Position numbers and translations under genes: made by a program
Notes under the pieces: model-generated
What the model saw: the letters and a program-made list of their open reading frames with translations, nothing else
Database searches by the model: none
What the model was told of the DNA's origin: nothing
Shown here: piece by piece, positions 26,707-33,739 of the stretch
How positions within the stretch are numbered: position 1 is the first letter of the stretch
Layout of the letters: each line of letters starts with the position of its first letter
Origin: Dyella nitratireducens
GTDB taxonomy: Bacteria; Pseudomonadota; Gammaproteobacteria; Xanthomonadales; Rhodanobacteraceae
DNA length: 64,000 nt
NCBI RefSeq assembly: GCF_014642835.1
Contig: NZ_BMJA01000001.1
Location: 911,263 to 975,262, forward strand
Reading direction: 5' to 3'

Positions 26707-28026
26707 TCAGTTGGACTTCAGCTGCCACGCCGGCTGCACTTGCGCCGCGCGCCAGGTCGGATAGAACGCGGCGACAACCGTGGTCAATACCGCCACGACG
26801 AGCGTCGTGACCAACAGCGATACGTCAATGTGCGCCAGCCTCGCCACGTCCGGCTCGAACAACAAGCCGACGCCCTGCATGCCCGCCACGGTCAGCAACA
26901 GGCCCAGCACGCCACCCGCCAGCCCGACGGCAGCGGCCTCCATCAAGAACTGTGCATACACTTCGCGGCGGGTTGCACCGAGCGCACGGCGCACGCCGAT
27001 TTCCGACGAGCGGCGCATGAATTTGGCAAGCAGCAGGCCAATGGTATTGACCAGGCAAATGATGAAGAACCCGATCGACACGAACAATGAAATGCGGCTT
27101 TCCGATGGCACTACTTTCTTGTATGCCATCCATTCGGTCACATTGCGCAGACGTACGTTAGGCGCCCAGTGGAAGCGTCCAGCTCGCTGCTGTTCGGCGG
27201 CGTAAGCCACAAGAAACGTTTTGTATTGCTGCGCATCGGCCTGGGTCGGCAATGCCGCCCAGAACGGAATCCAGGCACATTCGCGATGCAGCCATTCTTC
27301 ATCGCTTGAGAAATGCATCGGAGGACCACCGCAATTATTGCGTCCCGTCATGCCGACGCGCAGGTCGATGGCCCGATTGAAAACGATGAACACCTGGGGC
27401 GGATCGGGATAAAACTCCATGCCGTCGTAGGCGTCGTAATAGCGCGGCTTCGGATCCCAGTGGTTCGTCACGCCCACGATGCGATAGGTATGCATAGCCA
27501 GCGTGACATCGCGGCCGACACTGTTGGCGCCGCCGAACAGTCTCTTGTTCAGCTCGTTGCTGATCACGGCGACGGACGCATGCGCGTCGTCATCGGCATT
27601 CGTCCATGGCGAACCGTATTGGAATGGCACGTCGAACATCGTGAAGAAATCGGCGCTGGTGGCGTAGCCATAGGCCGTGATCGGGAGATCGTTGGGGTTC
27701 TGTGGTAGCACGGAAGGCCCGATGTCGTACAGCAAGGTTTGATGCGGCGCCTTGTGGGCCTGCATCAGTGCGACGGCATCGGTGTAGTTGAGCGCTTCCG
27801 GCGGCTCGTTGGGTGGATCGTCGTATTGCGGGCCGCGGTCATCGACCTGCACGTTGTAGAGCTGGCTGGATTTCCACGGAATGGGGTTACCCGATACCAC
27901 GCGGAATACCGACCAGGTGATCATGGAAGCGGCCACGCCAAAAGCGATGGCCATCACCATCAACGCGGTGAGCACAGGATTGCGCTTGAGGCTGCGCAGA
28001 CCGAGTTGGAGGTAGTAGGCGAACAT
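26707..28026 (-). CDS. P1A: FtsX/MacB-type permease, type A (first of the array)
   Basis: The 439-residue type A permease starts MFAYYLQLGLRSLKRNPVL at ATG 28026; a 14-residue upstream extension is not conserved. TM1 lies at about 20-42, the periplasmic core at 45-305, TM2 at about 312-334 and the coupling segment EIGVRRALG at 342-350, with TM3 and TM4 to the C-terminus. Cys232 and Cys250 flank GGPPMHFSSDEEWLHRE. It is the first permease gene after the ATPase, separated from it by 223 bp with two dyad elements. Confidence 0.9.
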   Translation of the reverse strand: MFAYYLQLGLRSLKRNPVLTALMVMAIAFGVAASMITWSVFRVVSGNPIPWKSSQLYNVQVDDRGPQYDDPPNEPPEALNYTDAVALMQAHKAPHQTLLYDIGPSVLPQNPNDLPITAYGYATSADFFTMFDVPFQYGSPWTNADDDAHASVAVISNELNKRLFGGANSVGRDVTLAMHTYRIVGVTNHWDPKPRYYDAYDGMEFYPDPPQVFIVFNRAIDLRVGMTGRNNCGGPPMHFSSDEEWLHRECAWIPFWAALPTQADAQQYKTFLVAYAAEQQRAGRFHWAPNVRLRNVTEWMAYKKVVPSESRISLFVSIGFFIICLVNTIGLLLAKFMRRSSEIGVRRALGATRREVYAQFLMEAAAVGLAGGVLGLLLTVAGMQGVGLLFEPDVARLAHIDVSLLVTTLVVAVLTTVVAAFYPTWRAAQVQPAWQLKSN

Positions 28027-28080
28027 GCGTATCTCTGGCGAAGCCTGTTTAACGTGTCGTAATTCCACGTATCTCCATGG

Positions 28081-28161
28081 CCGTCATTCCCGCGAAAGCG
28101 GGAATCCATCTTGCTCTGATGCATCCTTGAATATGGATTCCCGCTTTCGCGGGAATGACGG
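28081..28161. repeat. Palindromic repeat, family 2 (CGTCATTCCCGCG type)
   Basis: Perfect 29-bp inverted arms (28081-28109 and 28133-28161) contain a smaller dyad TTCCCGCGAAAGCGGGAA. The left arm and spacer (GGAATCCATCTTGCTCTGATG) recur at 42857. It lies between the ATPase and the first permease, so it would form a very stable hairpin in a through transcript. Confidence 0.9.
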
Positions 28162-28220
28162 CCTGCTGGATAACGTTCATCATGGCCAGTGCCGCTGCGT
28201 CGAAAACGGTCGACACTGAA

Positions 28221-28244
28221 CCCTCCCCTGCACGCAGGGGAGGG
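28221..28244. repeat. GC hairpin directly after the ATPase gene
   Basis: CCCTCCCCTGC (221-231) pairs with GCAGGGGAGGG (234-244) over a 2-nt loop. It begins 6 bp after the ATPase stop codon in the direction of transcription. No U-run follows. The same core is found at 54224 and 58565. Confidence 0.75.
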
Positions 28245-28249
28245 AGTTA

Positions 28250-28972
28250 TCAGCCCCGTACTTGTCCCGCCGCCGCGGCATACGCGGTGTGGAAGCGCGG
28301 ATCCTCCGCCAAATCCACCACCTGACCATCGATGATGTGCACGTTGCGCTGCGCACGCGCCGCCAATTCCGGATCGTGCGTCACCATCACGATGGTGGCG
28401 CCATCGCGGTGGATTTCTTCCAGCAGCTCCATCACGCCGCGCGCCATCTGCGTATCCAAATTACCGGTCGGTTCGTCGGCGAGCAGCAAGCGCGGGCTGC
28501 CGGCGAGTGCACGCGCAATCGCCACGCGCTGTTGCTGACCGCCGGACAGTTCGGCCGGATAGTGCTTGGCGCGCGAAGCCAGGCCAACGCGTTCCAGCGC
28601 ACCCATGATGCGTTCCTTGCGCTCCGGTGCCTTCATGCCGCGGTAGCGCAGCGGTACTTCCACGTTGTCGAACACATTGAGGTCGGGAATCAGGTTGAAG
28701 GCCTGGAAGATGAAGCCGATCTTTTCGTTGCGGATCTTCGAGCGCGCGTTGTCGTCGAGGTTGCTGACGTCGAGGTTGTCCAAGTGATACGTGCCGCCGG
28801 TGAAGGTTTCGAGCAAACCGGCGATGGTGAGGAAGGTGGTTTTGCCCGAACCGGACGGACCGGTCACGGCGACGAATTCGCCTTCCTTCACGTCGATATT
28901 GAAATCGCGAAGCGCGTAGGTTTCCACCACTTCGGTGCGGTAGACCTTGGAGAGGTGCGTCATTTTCAGCAT
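28250..28972 (-). CDS. ABC transporter ATPase, MacB/LolD type
   Basis: The 240-residue stand-alone ATPase carries Walker A GPSGSGKT (38-45), a Q-loop (FIFQAFNLIPDL), the signature LSGGQQQR, Walker B LLLADEPTGNLD and the H-loop VTHD. NLIPDLNVFDNVEVPL is typical of the MacB/LolD/FtsE branch that powers mechanotransmission permeases. The start is set at ATG 28972, preceded by AGAAGGA with 8-nt spacing. An upstream ATG at 28999 overlaps the stop of the membrane-fusion gene by one base and is less likely. It is the only ATPase gene in the locus and presumably serves all eight permease pairs (inference). Confidence 0.95.
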   Translation of the reverse strand: MLKMTHLSKVYRTEVVETYALRDFNIDVKEGEFVAVTGPSGSGKTTFLTIAGLLETFTGGTYHLDNLDVSNLDDNARSKIRNEKIGFIFQAFNLIPDLNVFDNVEVPLRYRGMKAPERKERIMGALERVGLASRAKHYPAELSGGQQQRVAIARALAGSPRLLLADEPTGNLDTQMARGVMELLEEIHRDGATIVMVTHDPELAARAQRNVHIIDGQVVDLAEDPRFHTAYAAAAGQVRG

Positions 28973-28998
28973 GGTGTCATTCCTTCTGGGTTTGGCCA

Positions 28999-30270
28999 TT
29001 AACGGCTTATCACGACGCGCTGCGCGCCTTTGAAGTTGTCGGTACCGGAGATCACGATGTTGTCGCCTTCTTTGAGCCCATCGAGGATCTCCACCTTGTC
29101 GATGCTGCTTTCGCCTGCACGGATCGGCGTCTTGGTGGCGATGCCATCGCGCACGACGTACGCATAGCTGCCGCCGGATTCGTCCACGAAGGAACCGCGT
29201 TGCACAGTGAGTACGTTGTCGCGGTGGTCGAGCAGGATGCGCACGGACAGGCGCTGGTTCTGGCGCAGCTGCTTGGGCGTGCCGCCTTCGAAGCGTACGC
29301 GTGCTGCCACTTCGCCATTCACCACTTCCGGCGAGATCGCACTGACCAGGCCTTTCCAGGTATTGCCGTTGCCGCTGATTTCGCCACCCATGCCGACAGC
29401 GAGGTCGCGTGCAAAACTTTCCGGCACCTTCACTTCCACTTCCAGCGCAGAGAGATCGATCACGCTGAGCAGTTGTGCATCCTTGGCTACGGTTGCGCGT
29501 TCGGCGATGAACAACTGGCCCACCTGGCCATCCACCGGCGAGCGCACATTGAGGTTGTCGACTTGACGCTGCAGATCCTGGACCATCAGCACCTGACGGT
29601 CGTGCGCAAGCTTCTTGGCCTTGATGTCGAAGACGCCGGTGTCGTTACCCAGATTCAGGTCGCCCTGCGCATGCGCCAGTGTGATCTTGGCTTTCTCCAG
29701 CGCGTCGTTGGCCCTGTCCACTTCCATCTGCGGCACGCCGCCGAGCTTGTAGGCGTTGTCGTAACGCTGATAATCACGCGCAGCGGTTTCTTCGTCGATC
29801 TTGGCGTTGTCGTACGCCTTCTGCATTTGGGACTGCTTCTGGCGCGCGTCGATCTGCGCGCGTTGATAATCCACTTCCATCGCATCGGCGTTGGACTCTT
29901 CCTGGGCGAGCTTGTTGATCAGCTCCGGGCTGTCGATCACCGCCAGTATCTGCCCTTTCTTCACCGTGTCGCCAGCATGCACTTTCAGTGTGACGGCGCC
30001 GCCGTAGGTGGCATACATCGTCGGGCTCACCGCCGCCACCACCTGGCCTTCGGCCGCGATGTCGCGCACGAAGGGGCCACGTTCCACGGTGGCGAATGCC
30101 AGCCTGGATGCGCTGACCGAGGAGTCGGCGGAAAAAAGACGCGTGACGCCGGGCAGGAAGAACGCCAATGCGATCACGACGGCCACCGCACCGCCGATCC
30201 ACAAGAGCTTCTTCTTGGGATTGGACTTGACCTCGATCAGTTTGTCCTGGGCGGAAGTGTCACGAATCAT
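28999..30270 (-). CDS. Periplasmic membrane-fusion (MacA/HlyD-like) protein
   Basis: The 423-residue protein has a short cytoplasmic N-terminus, one membrane anchor (about 22-40), and a biotinyl-lipoyl half (HAGDTVKKGQILAVIDSPELI). A long alpha-helical hairpin follows (about 115-235, rich in Gln/Ala/Asp). After it come the second lipoyl half (VRSPVDGQVGQLF), a beta-barrel and a membrane-proximal domain ending in LKEGDNIVISG. In MacAB-type systems this part spans the periplasm and contacts an outer-membrane channel; no TolC-like gene is in the window. The start ATG 30270 is fixed by AAGGA (30279-30283) at 8-nt spacing. It is the first gene after the sigma-54 promoter. Confidence 0.93.
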   Translation of the reverse strand: MIRDTSAQDKLIEVKSNPKKKLLWIGGAVAVVIALAFFLPGVTRLFSADSSVSASRLAFATVERGPFVRDIAAEGQVVAAVSPTMYATYGGAVTLKVHAGDTVKKGQILAVIDSPELINKLAQEESNADAMEVDYQRAQIDARQKQSQMQKAYDNAKIDEETAARDYQRYDNAYKLGGVPQMEVDRANDALEKAKITLAHAQGDLNLGNDTGVFDIKAKKLAHDRQVLMVQDLQRQVDNLNVRSPVDGQVGQLFIAERATVAKDAQLLSVIDLSALEVEVKVPESFARDLAVGMGGEISGNGNTWKGLVSAISPEVVNGEVAARVRFEGGTPKQLRQNQRLSVRILLDHRDNVLTVQRGSFVDESGGSYAYVVRDGIATKTPIRAGESSIDKVEILDGLKEGDNIVISGTDNFKGAQRVVISR

Positions 30271-30315
30271 GGATGTGGTCCTTGGCCGCGGACAGTGCGG
30301 CCCCACACCAGGATG

Positions 30316-30331
30316 AGCAATCCGCGTGCCA
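30316..30331 (-). promoter_or_regulatory. Sigma-54 (-24/-12) promoter of the ABC-permease locus
   Basis: On the minus strand the bases read TGGCACGCGGATTGCT, an exact match to TGGCACG-N4-TTGCW. The GG of the -24 element is at 30330-30329 and the GC of the -12 element at 30318-30317. Transcription should start near 30305, giving a leader of about 35 nt that includes the AAGGA at 30279-30283. Confidence 0.88.
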
Positions 30332-30397
30332 GCGCGCGGACGGTAAATTACCGAATTAATTTCAATGGCTTACCCAGGCAAAAGCATCGGACCCTGC

Positions 30398-30427
30398 TGT
30401 CCGCGGACACTCGCCGGACAGTGGACA
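30398..30427 (-). promoter_or_regulatory. Candidate enhancer site(s) for the NtrC-type regulator
   Basis: A perfect 12-bp palindrome TGTCCGCGGACA lies at 30398-30409, followed by two more GGACA half-sites (416-420 and 423-427). The palindrome centre is about 98 bp upstream of the predicted start of transcription, a usual distance for enhancer sites of sigma-54 activators. Binding by the regulator at 4895-6238 is inferred. Confidence 0.55.
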
Positions 30428-30440
30428 GACGCTCGAGGCG

Positions 30441-30466
30441 GAGGTTGGGTTTTACACCCCGACCTG
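30441..30466. repeat. Remnant of a family 1 repeat
   Basis: GAGGTTGGGTTTTACACCCC followed by GACCTGC resembles one compressed arm pair of the family 1 repeat with the spacer lost and several substitutions. Confidence 0.45.
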
Positions 30467-30473
30467 CACGCTT

Positions 30474-30488
30474 GCTGCGGGCAGTTGG
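30474..30488 (+). repeat. 15-bp direct repeat, left of hicAB
   Basis: GCTGCGGGCAGTTGG is repeated exactly at 31248-31262. The two copies bracket the hicA-hicB gene pair. Confidence 0.7.
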
Positions 30489-30528
30489 ATCCTGGCCCGG
30501 TCTCTACTTACGCGCTTGACGGCACTCA

Positions 30529-30912
30529 TCATCCGGCAAGCTTGTAGCTGGCGAGCCGGTTGAGGCTGATGCCTTGTTCGGCGGCTTGAATGGCGAGGTG
30601 GCGATGCAGCTCGCTGGGAATGCGCACTCGGAACTCACCGCTATAGCGCTTATCGGCAATCGGCTCAGGAATTTCTTCGCCCGATGCCCGCATATCCTCA
30701 ACGGCTTCGGCAACTACTTTGCGAATGCCTTTCAATGCCGCCTCAGGCGTTCCTGCAAGCCAGGAGAGGCTGGGAAATTCAGCACACAATCCCACGTGCT
30801 CGCCGTCGTCCGGCGACCAGGTGACACGGTAGGTGTAATGATCATTCACGGTTACTTCTCCTGAGATTTTGCTTTTCGCCACGTAGCCGTACTCGCTCCT
30901 TTCCTTAGTCAC
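30529..30912 (-). CDS. hicB: HicB-family antitoxin
   Basis: The 127-residue protein has the HicB fold: an N-terminal partial RNase-H-like region (YTYRVTWSPDDGEHVGLCAEFPSLS, then AGTPEAALKGIRKVV). A C-terminal ribbon-helix-helix DNA-binding motif follows (FRVRIPSELHRHLAIQAAEQ). HicB neutralises the HicA mRNA interferase and represses its own operon. Its first codons overlap the end of hicA by 4 bp. This is the form with an intact DNA-binding tail. Confidence 0.88.
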   Translation of the reverse strand: MTKERSEYGYVAKSKISGEVTVNDHYTYRVTWSPDDGEHVGLCAEFPSLSWLAGTPEAALKGIRKVVAEAVEDMRASGEEIPEPIADKRYSGEFRVRIPSELHRHLAIQAAEQGISLNRLASYKLAG

Positions 30913-31160
30913 TTCCTGAGCTCCTTGAGCTTCTCAATGGCAAGCAGTACCTGCTTGACCTGATACGCCTTGGCTTTTCCGCGTGCATTCTGGATGTTGA
31001 TCCGCGGATCACCGGTCCATGGCGTCTTGTAGACCGCGTGGCTGGTTCCATGCTGGCGAGGTTTGCCAAAGAAATGCGTACACAGCTTTTGAAGGTCGCT
31101 GAACTGGACATTGGCCGGTTGGCGCTTCATGTCTTCCATGAGGGCGTCGAGCTTCTCCAT
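30909..31160 (-). CDS. hicA: HicA-family mRNA interferase toxin
   Basis: The 83-residue basic protein has a double-stranded-RNA-binding-like fold pattern. The catalytic His is His41 in HGTSHAVYKTPW, followed by the INIQN strand and a C-terminal helix (AYQVKQVLLAIEKLKEL). HicA cleaves mRNA during stress or when HicB is degraded. It is translated first, with hicB overlapping by 4 bp. The length is close to the usual 60-85 residues. Confidence 0.87.
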   Translation of the reverse strand: MEKLDALMEDMKRQPANVQFSDLQKLCTHFFGKPRQHGTSHAVYKTPWTGDPRINIQNARGKAKAYQVKQVLLAIEKLKELRK

Positions 31161-31232
31161 GGACAGATGGTGCCAATAATGGAACCGCTTGGCAATCGCT
31201 CTGCAGTAACCGCGACAGACCTACGAGAGCAT

Positions 31233-31262
31233 TGCCCGCCCACATCCGCTGCGGGCAGTTGG
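31233..31262. repeat. Small hairpin and right-hand 15-bp direct repeat beside hicAB
   Basis: TGCCCGC (233-239) pairs with GCGGGCA (251-257). The right arm lies inside GCTGCGGGCAGTTGG (248-262), the same 15 bp as at 30474-30488. It sits 14 bp past the stop of the 185-residue gene in its direction of transcription. Confidence 0.6.
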
Positions 31263-31276
31263 GAGATGGAAAGCAC

Positions 31277-31834
31277 TTAGGGAATAAGCACGGCAGATTC
31301 GGCGTGTGCAATACGGTTGGCGATGCGACCACCGAGTTGCGACAACACGGGTGAAGCGTCCTGTTCCAGCAGCATCAAGCCGGCAACTTCGCGCAGGTGA
31401 AAGCTCACCACGCTGGCACAGCCGGGCCGCCAGGGTTGCGTATCGGAAGGCGGAGAAACGGCGGCGCAGGCTGCGGTCAAGGCATCCCAGGCGAGATAGT
31501 CCGTATCCGGCAGCAAGTGCCACCGCGCTCGTGTACGGCCGCACACATCGACACACTCGCACCATTCGCGCGGGCCGTCGTCAGTGACCACGCTGACGGC
31601 AATCAGCCAGTGCGCACTCAGCAAGGGCAGGAAAGCGCACTGCGCCAACAGTCCTTGCGGCAAGTCGTCCAGTGTGGCCAGGTTCGATGCCGCATGCAGA
31701 TAAAGCACGCTGCCGAGTCCTGGCAACGCTTCGATCAATGCACGCGGCGTGATACGCCGGGCACGCCGCGACACCACGGTGTGCGGCGCGCGGCGGCAAA
31801 GCGAAGGGGAATGAGCGGCGAGCCAGCCGAACAT
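31277..31834 (-). CDS. Unknown protein co-transcribed with hemP
   Basis: I do not recognise the family with certainty. The 185-residue protein is cytoplasmic in appearance (no signal peptide or membrane helix) and rich in Trp, Cys and His. Motifs include GLGSVLYLHAASNLATLDDLP, WCECVDVCGRTRARWHLLP and DTDYLAWDALTAAC. It starts 70 bp after hemP on the same strand with a good AGGAG ribosome-binding site and sits behind a Fur box, so a role in haem handling is the natural guess. The Cys/His content would suit haem or metal binding. Confidence is for being a real gene; the function is open. Confidence 0.6.
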   Translation of the reverse strand: MFGWLAAHSPSLCRRAPHTVVSRRARRITPRALIEALPGLGSVLYLHAASNLATLDDLPQGLLAQCAFLPLLSAHWLIAVSVVTDDGPREWCECVDVCGRTRARWHLLPDTDYLAWDALTAACAAVSPPSDTQPWRPGCASVVSFHLREVAGLMLLEQDASPVLSQLGGRIANRIAHAESAVLIP

Positions 31835-31903
31835 GGCGATCTCCTGCGTGAGACCCGGCTGGCATACGTGCTGGCGGAACGGGTTGGACGATGTTCTGAG
31901 GAA

Positions 31904-32116
31904 TTACTTGGTAAGGATCAGCTTGCCGTTACGCGTGAGGCGCAAATGGTATTCGCTGCCCATGTGCTGGATGACGAGCTCGCGCTCGCCCGCCAGCAGG
32001 CGCTGGCTGGAAATGCGGCGAAGCGGTGTCGCCGGGGTGCCGGGTTCGGCCGTGCTGGCCAGCATCGGTGGCTGCGGCAAACGGGAAAGGGTGAGTAGCG
32101 TGCCGGTAGTGGACAT
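31904..32116 (-). CDS. hemP: Haemin uptake protein HemP
   Basis: The 70-residue protein ends in the HemP/HmuP signature: [20 protein letters not shown], then [18 protein letters not shown]. HemP/HmuP are small proteins linked to haem-uptake operons and, in some bacteria, needed to activate the haem receptor gene. A GGAG ribosome-binding site precedes ATG 32116, and a Fur box lies about 33 bp upstream. No TonB-dependent haem receptor is found in the window. Confidence 0.85.
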   Translation of the reverse strand: MSTTGTLLTLSRLPQPPMLASTAEPGTPATPLRRISSQRLLAGERELVIQHMGSEYHLRLTRNGKLILTK

Positions 32117-32148
32117 GACTGGACTCCATCGTCGGGTAACGATTGAAT

Positions 32149-32167
32149 GATAATGATTCTCATTTGT
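32149..32167 (-). promoter_or_regulatory. Fur box upstream of hemP
   Basis: GATAATGATTCTCATTTGT matches the 19-bp Fur consensus at 14 of 19 positions, including an unbroken GATAATGAT half and TCATT in the other half. It lies 33-51 bp before the hemP ATG, where Fur-Fe(II) would block the promoter. Confidence 0.8.
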
Positions 32168-32242
32168 GAGTCAAGCCGGTATTCGTCGCCATGAGCGGAT
32201 CCCGGCCGACGGAACGGTTTCCCCCAGGCAGGCGCCCTTCGC

Positions 32243-33739
32243 CTAGGAAATCACCGGCGACATGGCATCGTCACCGCCGGCGCTCACCGCATGGCGCATA
32301 CGGCTGAGCAGCCATGGAAGCGTCACCGCAAGCAGGTAGAACTTGGACGCGAAGAATTTGTTGCCCAGACAATGGCGATGCTCCTCCAGCCATGTCGCTG
32401 CACCCGGCAACACCGCCCGTGCTTGCAGGGCAAAAGCATGCACTTGTTCGAAGCGTTGCCGTGCCAGGCCTGGCACGTTGAAACGGAATGAACCTTTGTT
32501 CTGCACATAGGGCAGACGCTGAAAGCGCTGCGCGATATAGCGACGCTGCAGTACCTTGTTCAGACCACCCGGGCCGATAAGGCGGTCATCCGGAACCTCG
32601 TTGAAGATCCACTCGCACAGCGGCTTGTCGCAATACGGATAAGCCATGCGCAAACCCATCGCCTTCGCGGAATACATGCTTTTGGCGAACCCGCCCGCTT
32701 CCAGCATGACAAGGACGATACGCCGCACGCCCTCCGCCGACCGCGCGGCGCGCACATCGTCCTGGAAAACGTCCATGCGCTTGCGCGAGTGCGTGGATGC
32801 GTTCCAGCCAAACAACCCGTTCACTTCGTGGTCGCTGAAACGCGAACCCGGGATATGACGCTCGAACCGGTTCATTTGCAGGCTGGCAAGCGCAAAGCAA
32901 AGTTTGAAGTTCTGGCGAATGAAGGGATATGTGAGCCATGCGCCGGGTATGGGCGCCTGCCTTGCCAGCCCTATGATCAGATGGTCTCGCAGATGCATGG
33001 GCACGCCGAAGAACAGATCCACGCCCATGCCATCGATGATGCCATCGCCTTGCTGCCGGCCGATTTCGGTTGCCAGGTCGGCATACGACAACAGAGCAAA
33101 ATCCGCGGTCAGCAGAGGCATGCGCGGCACCATGGCAAGGTAACGGTCGTACGCGCGCCCCGGATCACATACCAAGGCTTCATGCCGCAGGCCAAGCTGG
33201 CGTGCGACAAAACGCGCCGACGCGACTTCGTTCTCCTCCCGTCCACCCAGATAGGTGAGACAGGTCGTGTCCGGACGCACGTCAGCGACGGCAATCGCCA
33301 CGGAGGTGGAATCCTTGCCGCCGCTCTGCAAAAACCAGGGAGCCTTGAGGCTGGCCGTGCTTCGTTGCACGGCCTGTGAGAGCAACTGGTGATAAGTCCG
33401 CAGCAGGGTTTCGTCGCTTACGGTGTGGGAGAGAGGCCGCGCGGCAGCCAGCACAGACTGATAGACGAAATGAAAGCGCAACTCGTCTTCCCTGTCCTGC
33501 TGCGTGGCGAAGCCGGTCGTCATGATTTTTACGTCACGATAGATCGTGTGCGGCGGGTAGACGAAGGAATTTCGCAGCAAGTCGGCAAGCGAAACCATGT
33601 CGATCGATGCGCTCGCCGCCGCATCGGCGGTATCCAGGACAGAAAAATCCACGTCCCCGGCGTAAGGACTGGCGCGTATGTGCGTTTGCTTGAAGAGGGA
33701 CGATGCTACGTACGGCCATTCGCGCGGCGACATATTCAT
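32243..33739 (-). CDS. Asparagine-synthetase-like protein without glutaminase domain
   Basis: The 498-residue protein holds an ATP-pyrophosphatase domain with the PP-loop FLQSGGKDSTS (SGGKDS at 139-144) and later motifs IIDGMGVDLFFG and RMAYPYCDKPL, as in asparagine synthase C-terminal domains. Only the linker that normally follows the glutaminase domain remains at the N-terminus (IDMVSLADLLRNSFVYPPHT, about 46-65). There is no N-terminal catalytic Cys. Such truncated forms can form amides from ammonia or another amine; related enzymes act in lasso-peptide and beta-lactam pathways. No precursor peptide or protease partner is evident nearby. The start ATG 33739 has CAGGTG upstream; a GTG at 33766 would add 9 residues. 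Confidence 0.8.
   Translation of the reverse strand: MNMSPREWPYVASSLFKQTHIRASPYAGDVDFSVLDTADAAASASIDMVSLADLLRNSFVYPPHTIYRDVKIMTTGFATQQDREDELRFHFVYQSVLAAARPLSHTVSDETLLRTYHQLLSQAVQRSTASLKAPWFLQSGGKDSTSVAIAVADVRPDTTCLTYLGGREENEVASARFVARQLGLRHEALVCDPGRAYDRYLAMVPRMPLLTADFALLSYADLATEIGRQQGDGIIDGMGVDLFFGVPMHLRDHLIIGLARQAPIPGAWLTYPFIRQNFKLCFALASLQMNRFERHIPGSRFSDHEVNGLFGWNASTHSRKRMDVFQDDVRAARSAEGVRRIVLVMLEAGGFAKSMYSAKAMGLRMAYPYCDKPLCEWIFNEVPDDRLIGPGGLNKVLQRRYIAQRFQRLPYVQNKGSFRFNVPGLARQRFEQVHAFALQARAVLPGAATWLEEHRHCLGNKFFASKFYLLAVTLPWLLSRMRHAVSAGGDDAMSPVIS

Noticed and set aside
7281-28026. The permease array considered as assembly duplication
   Set aside because: The genes differ clearly from one another at the protein level and each pair has its own junction sequence, so copying by misassembly is unlikely.
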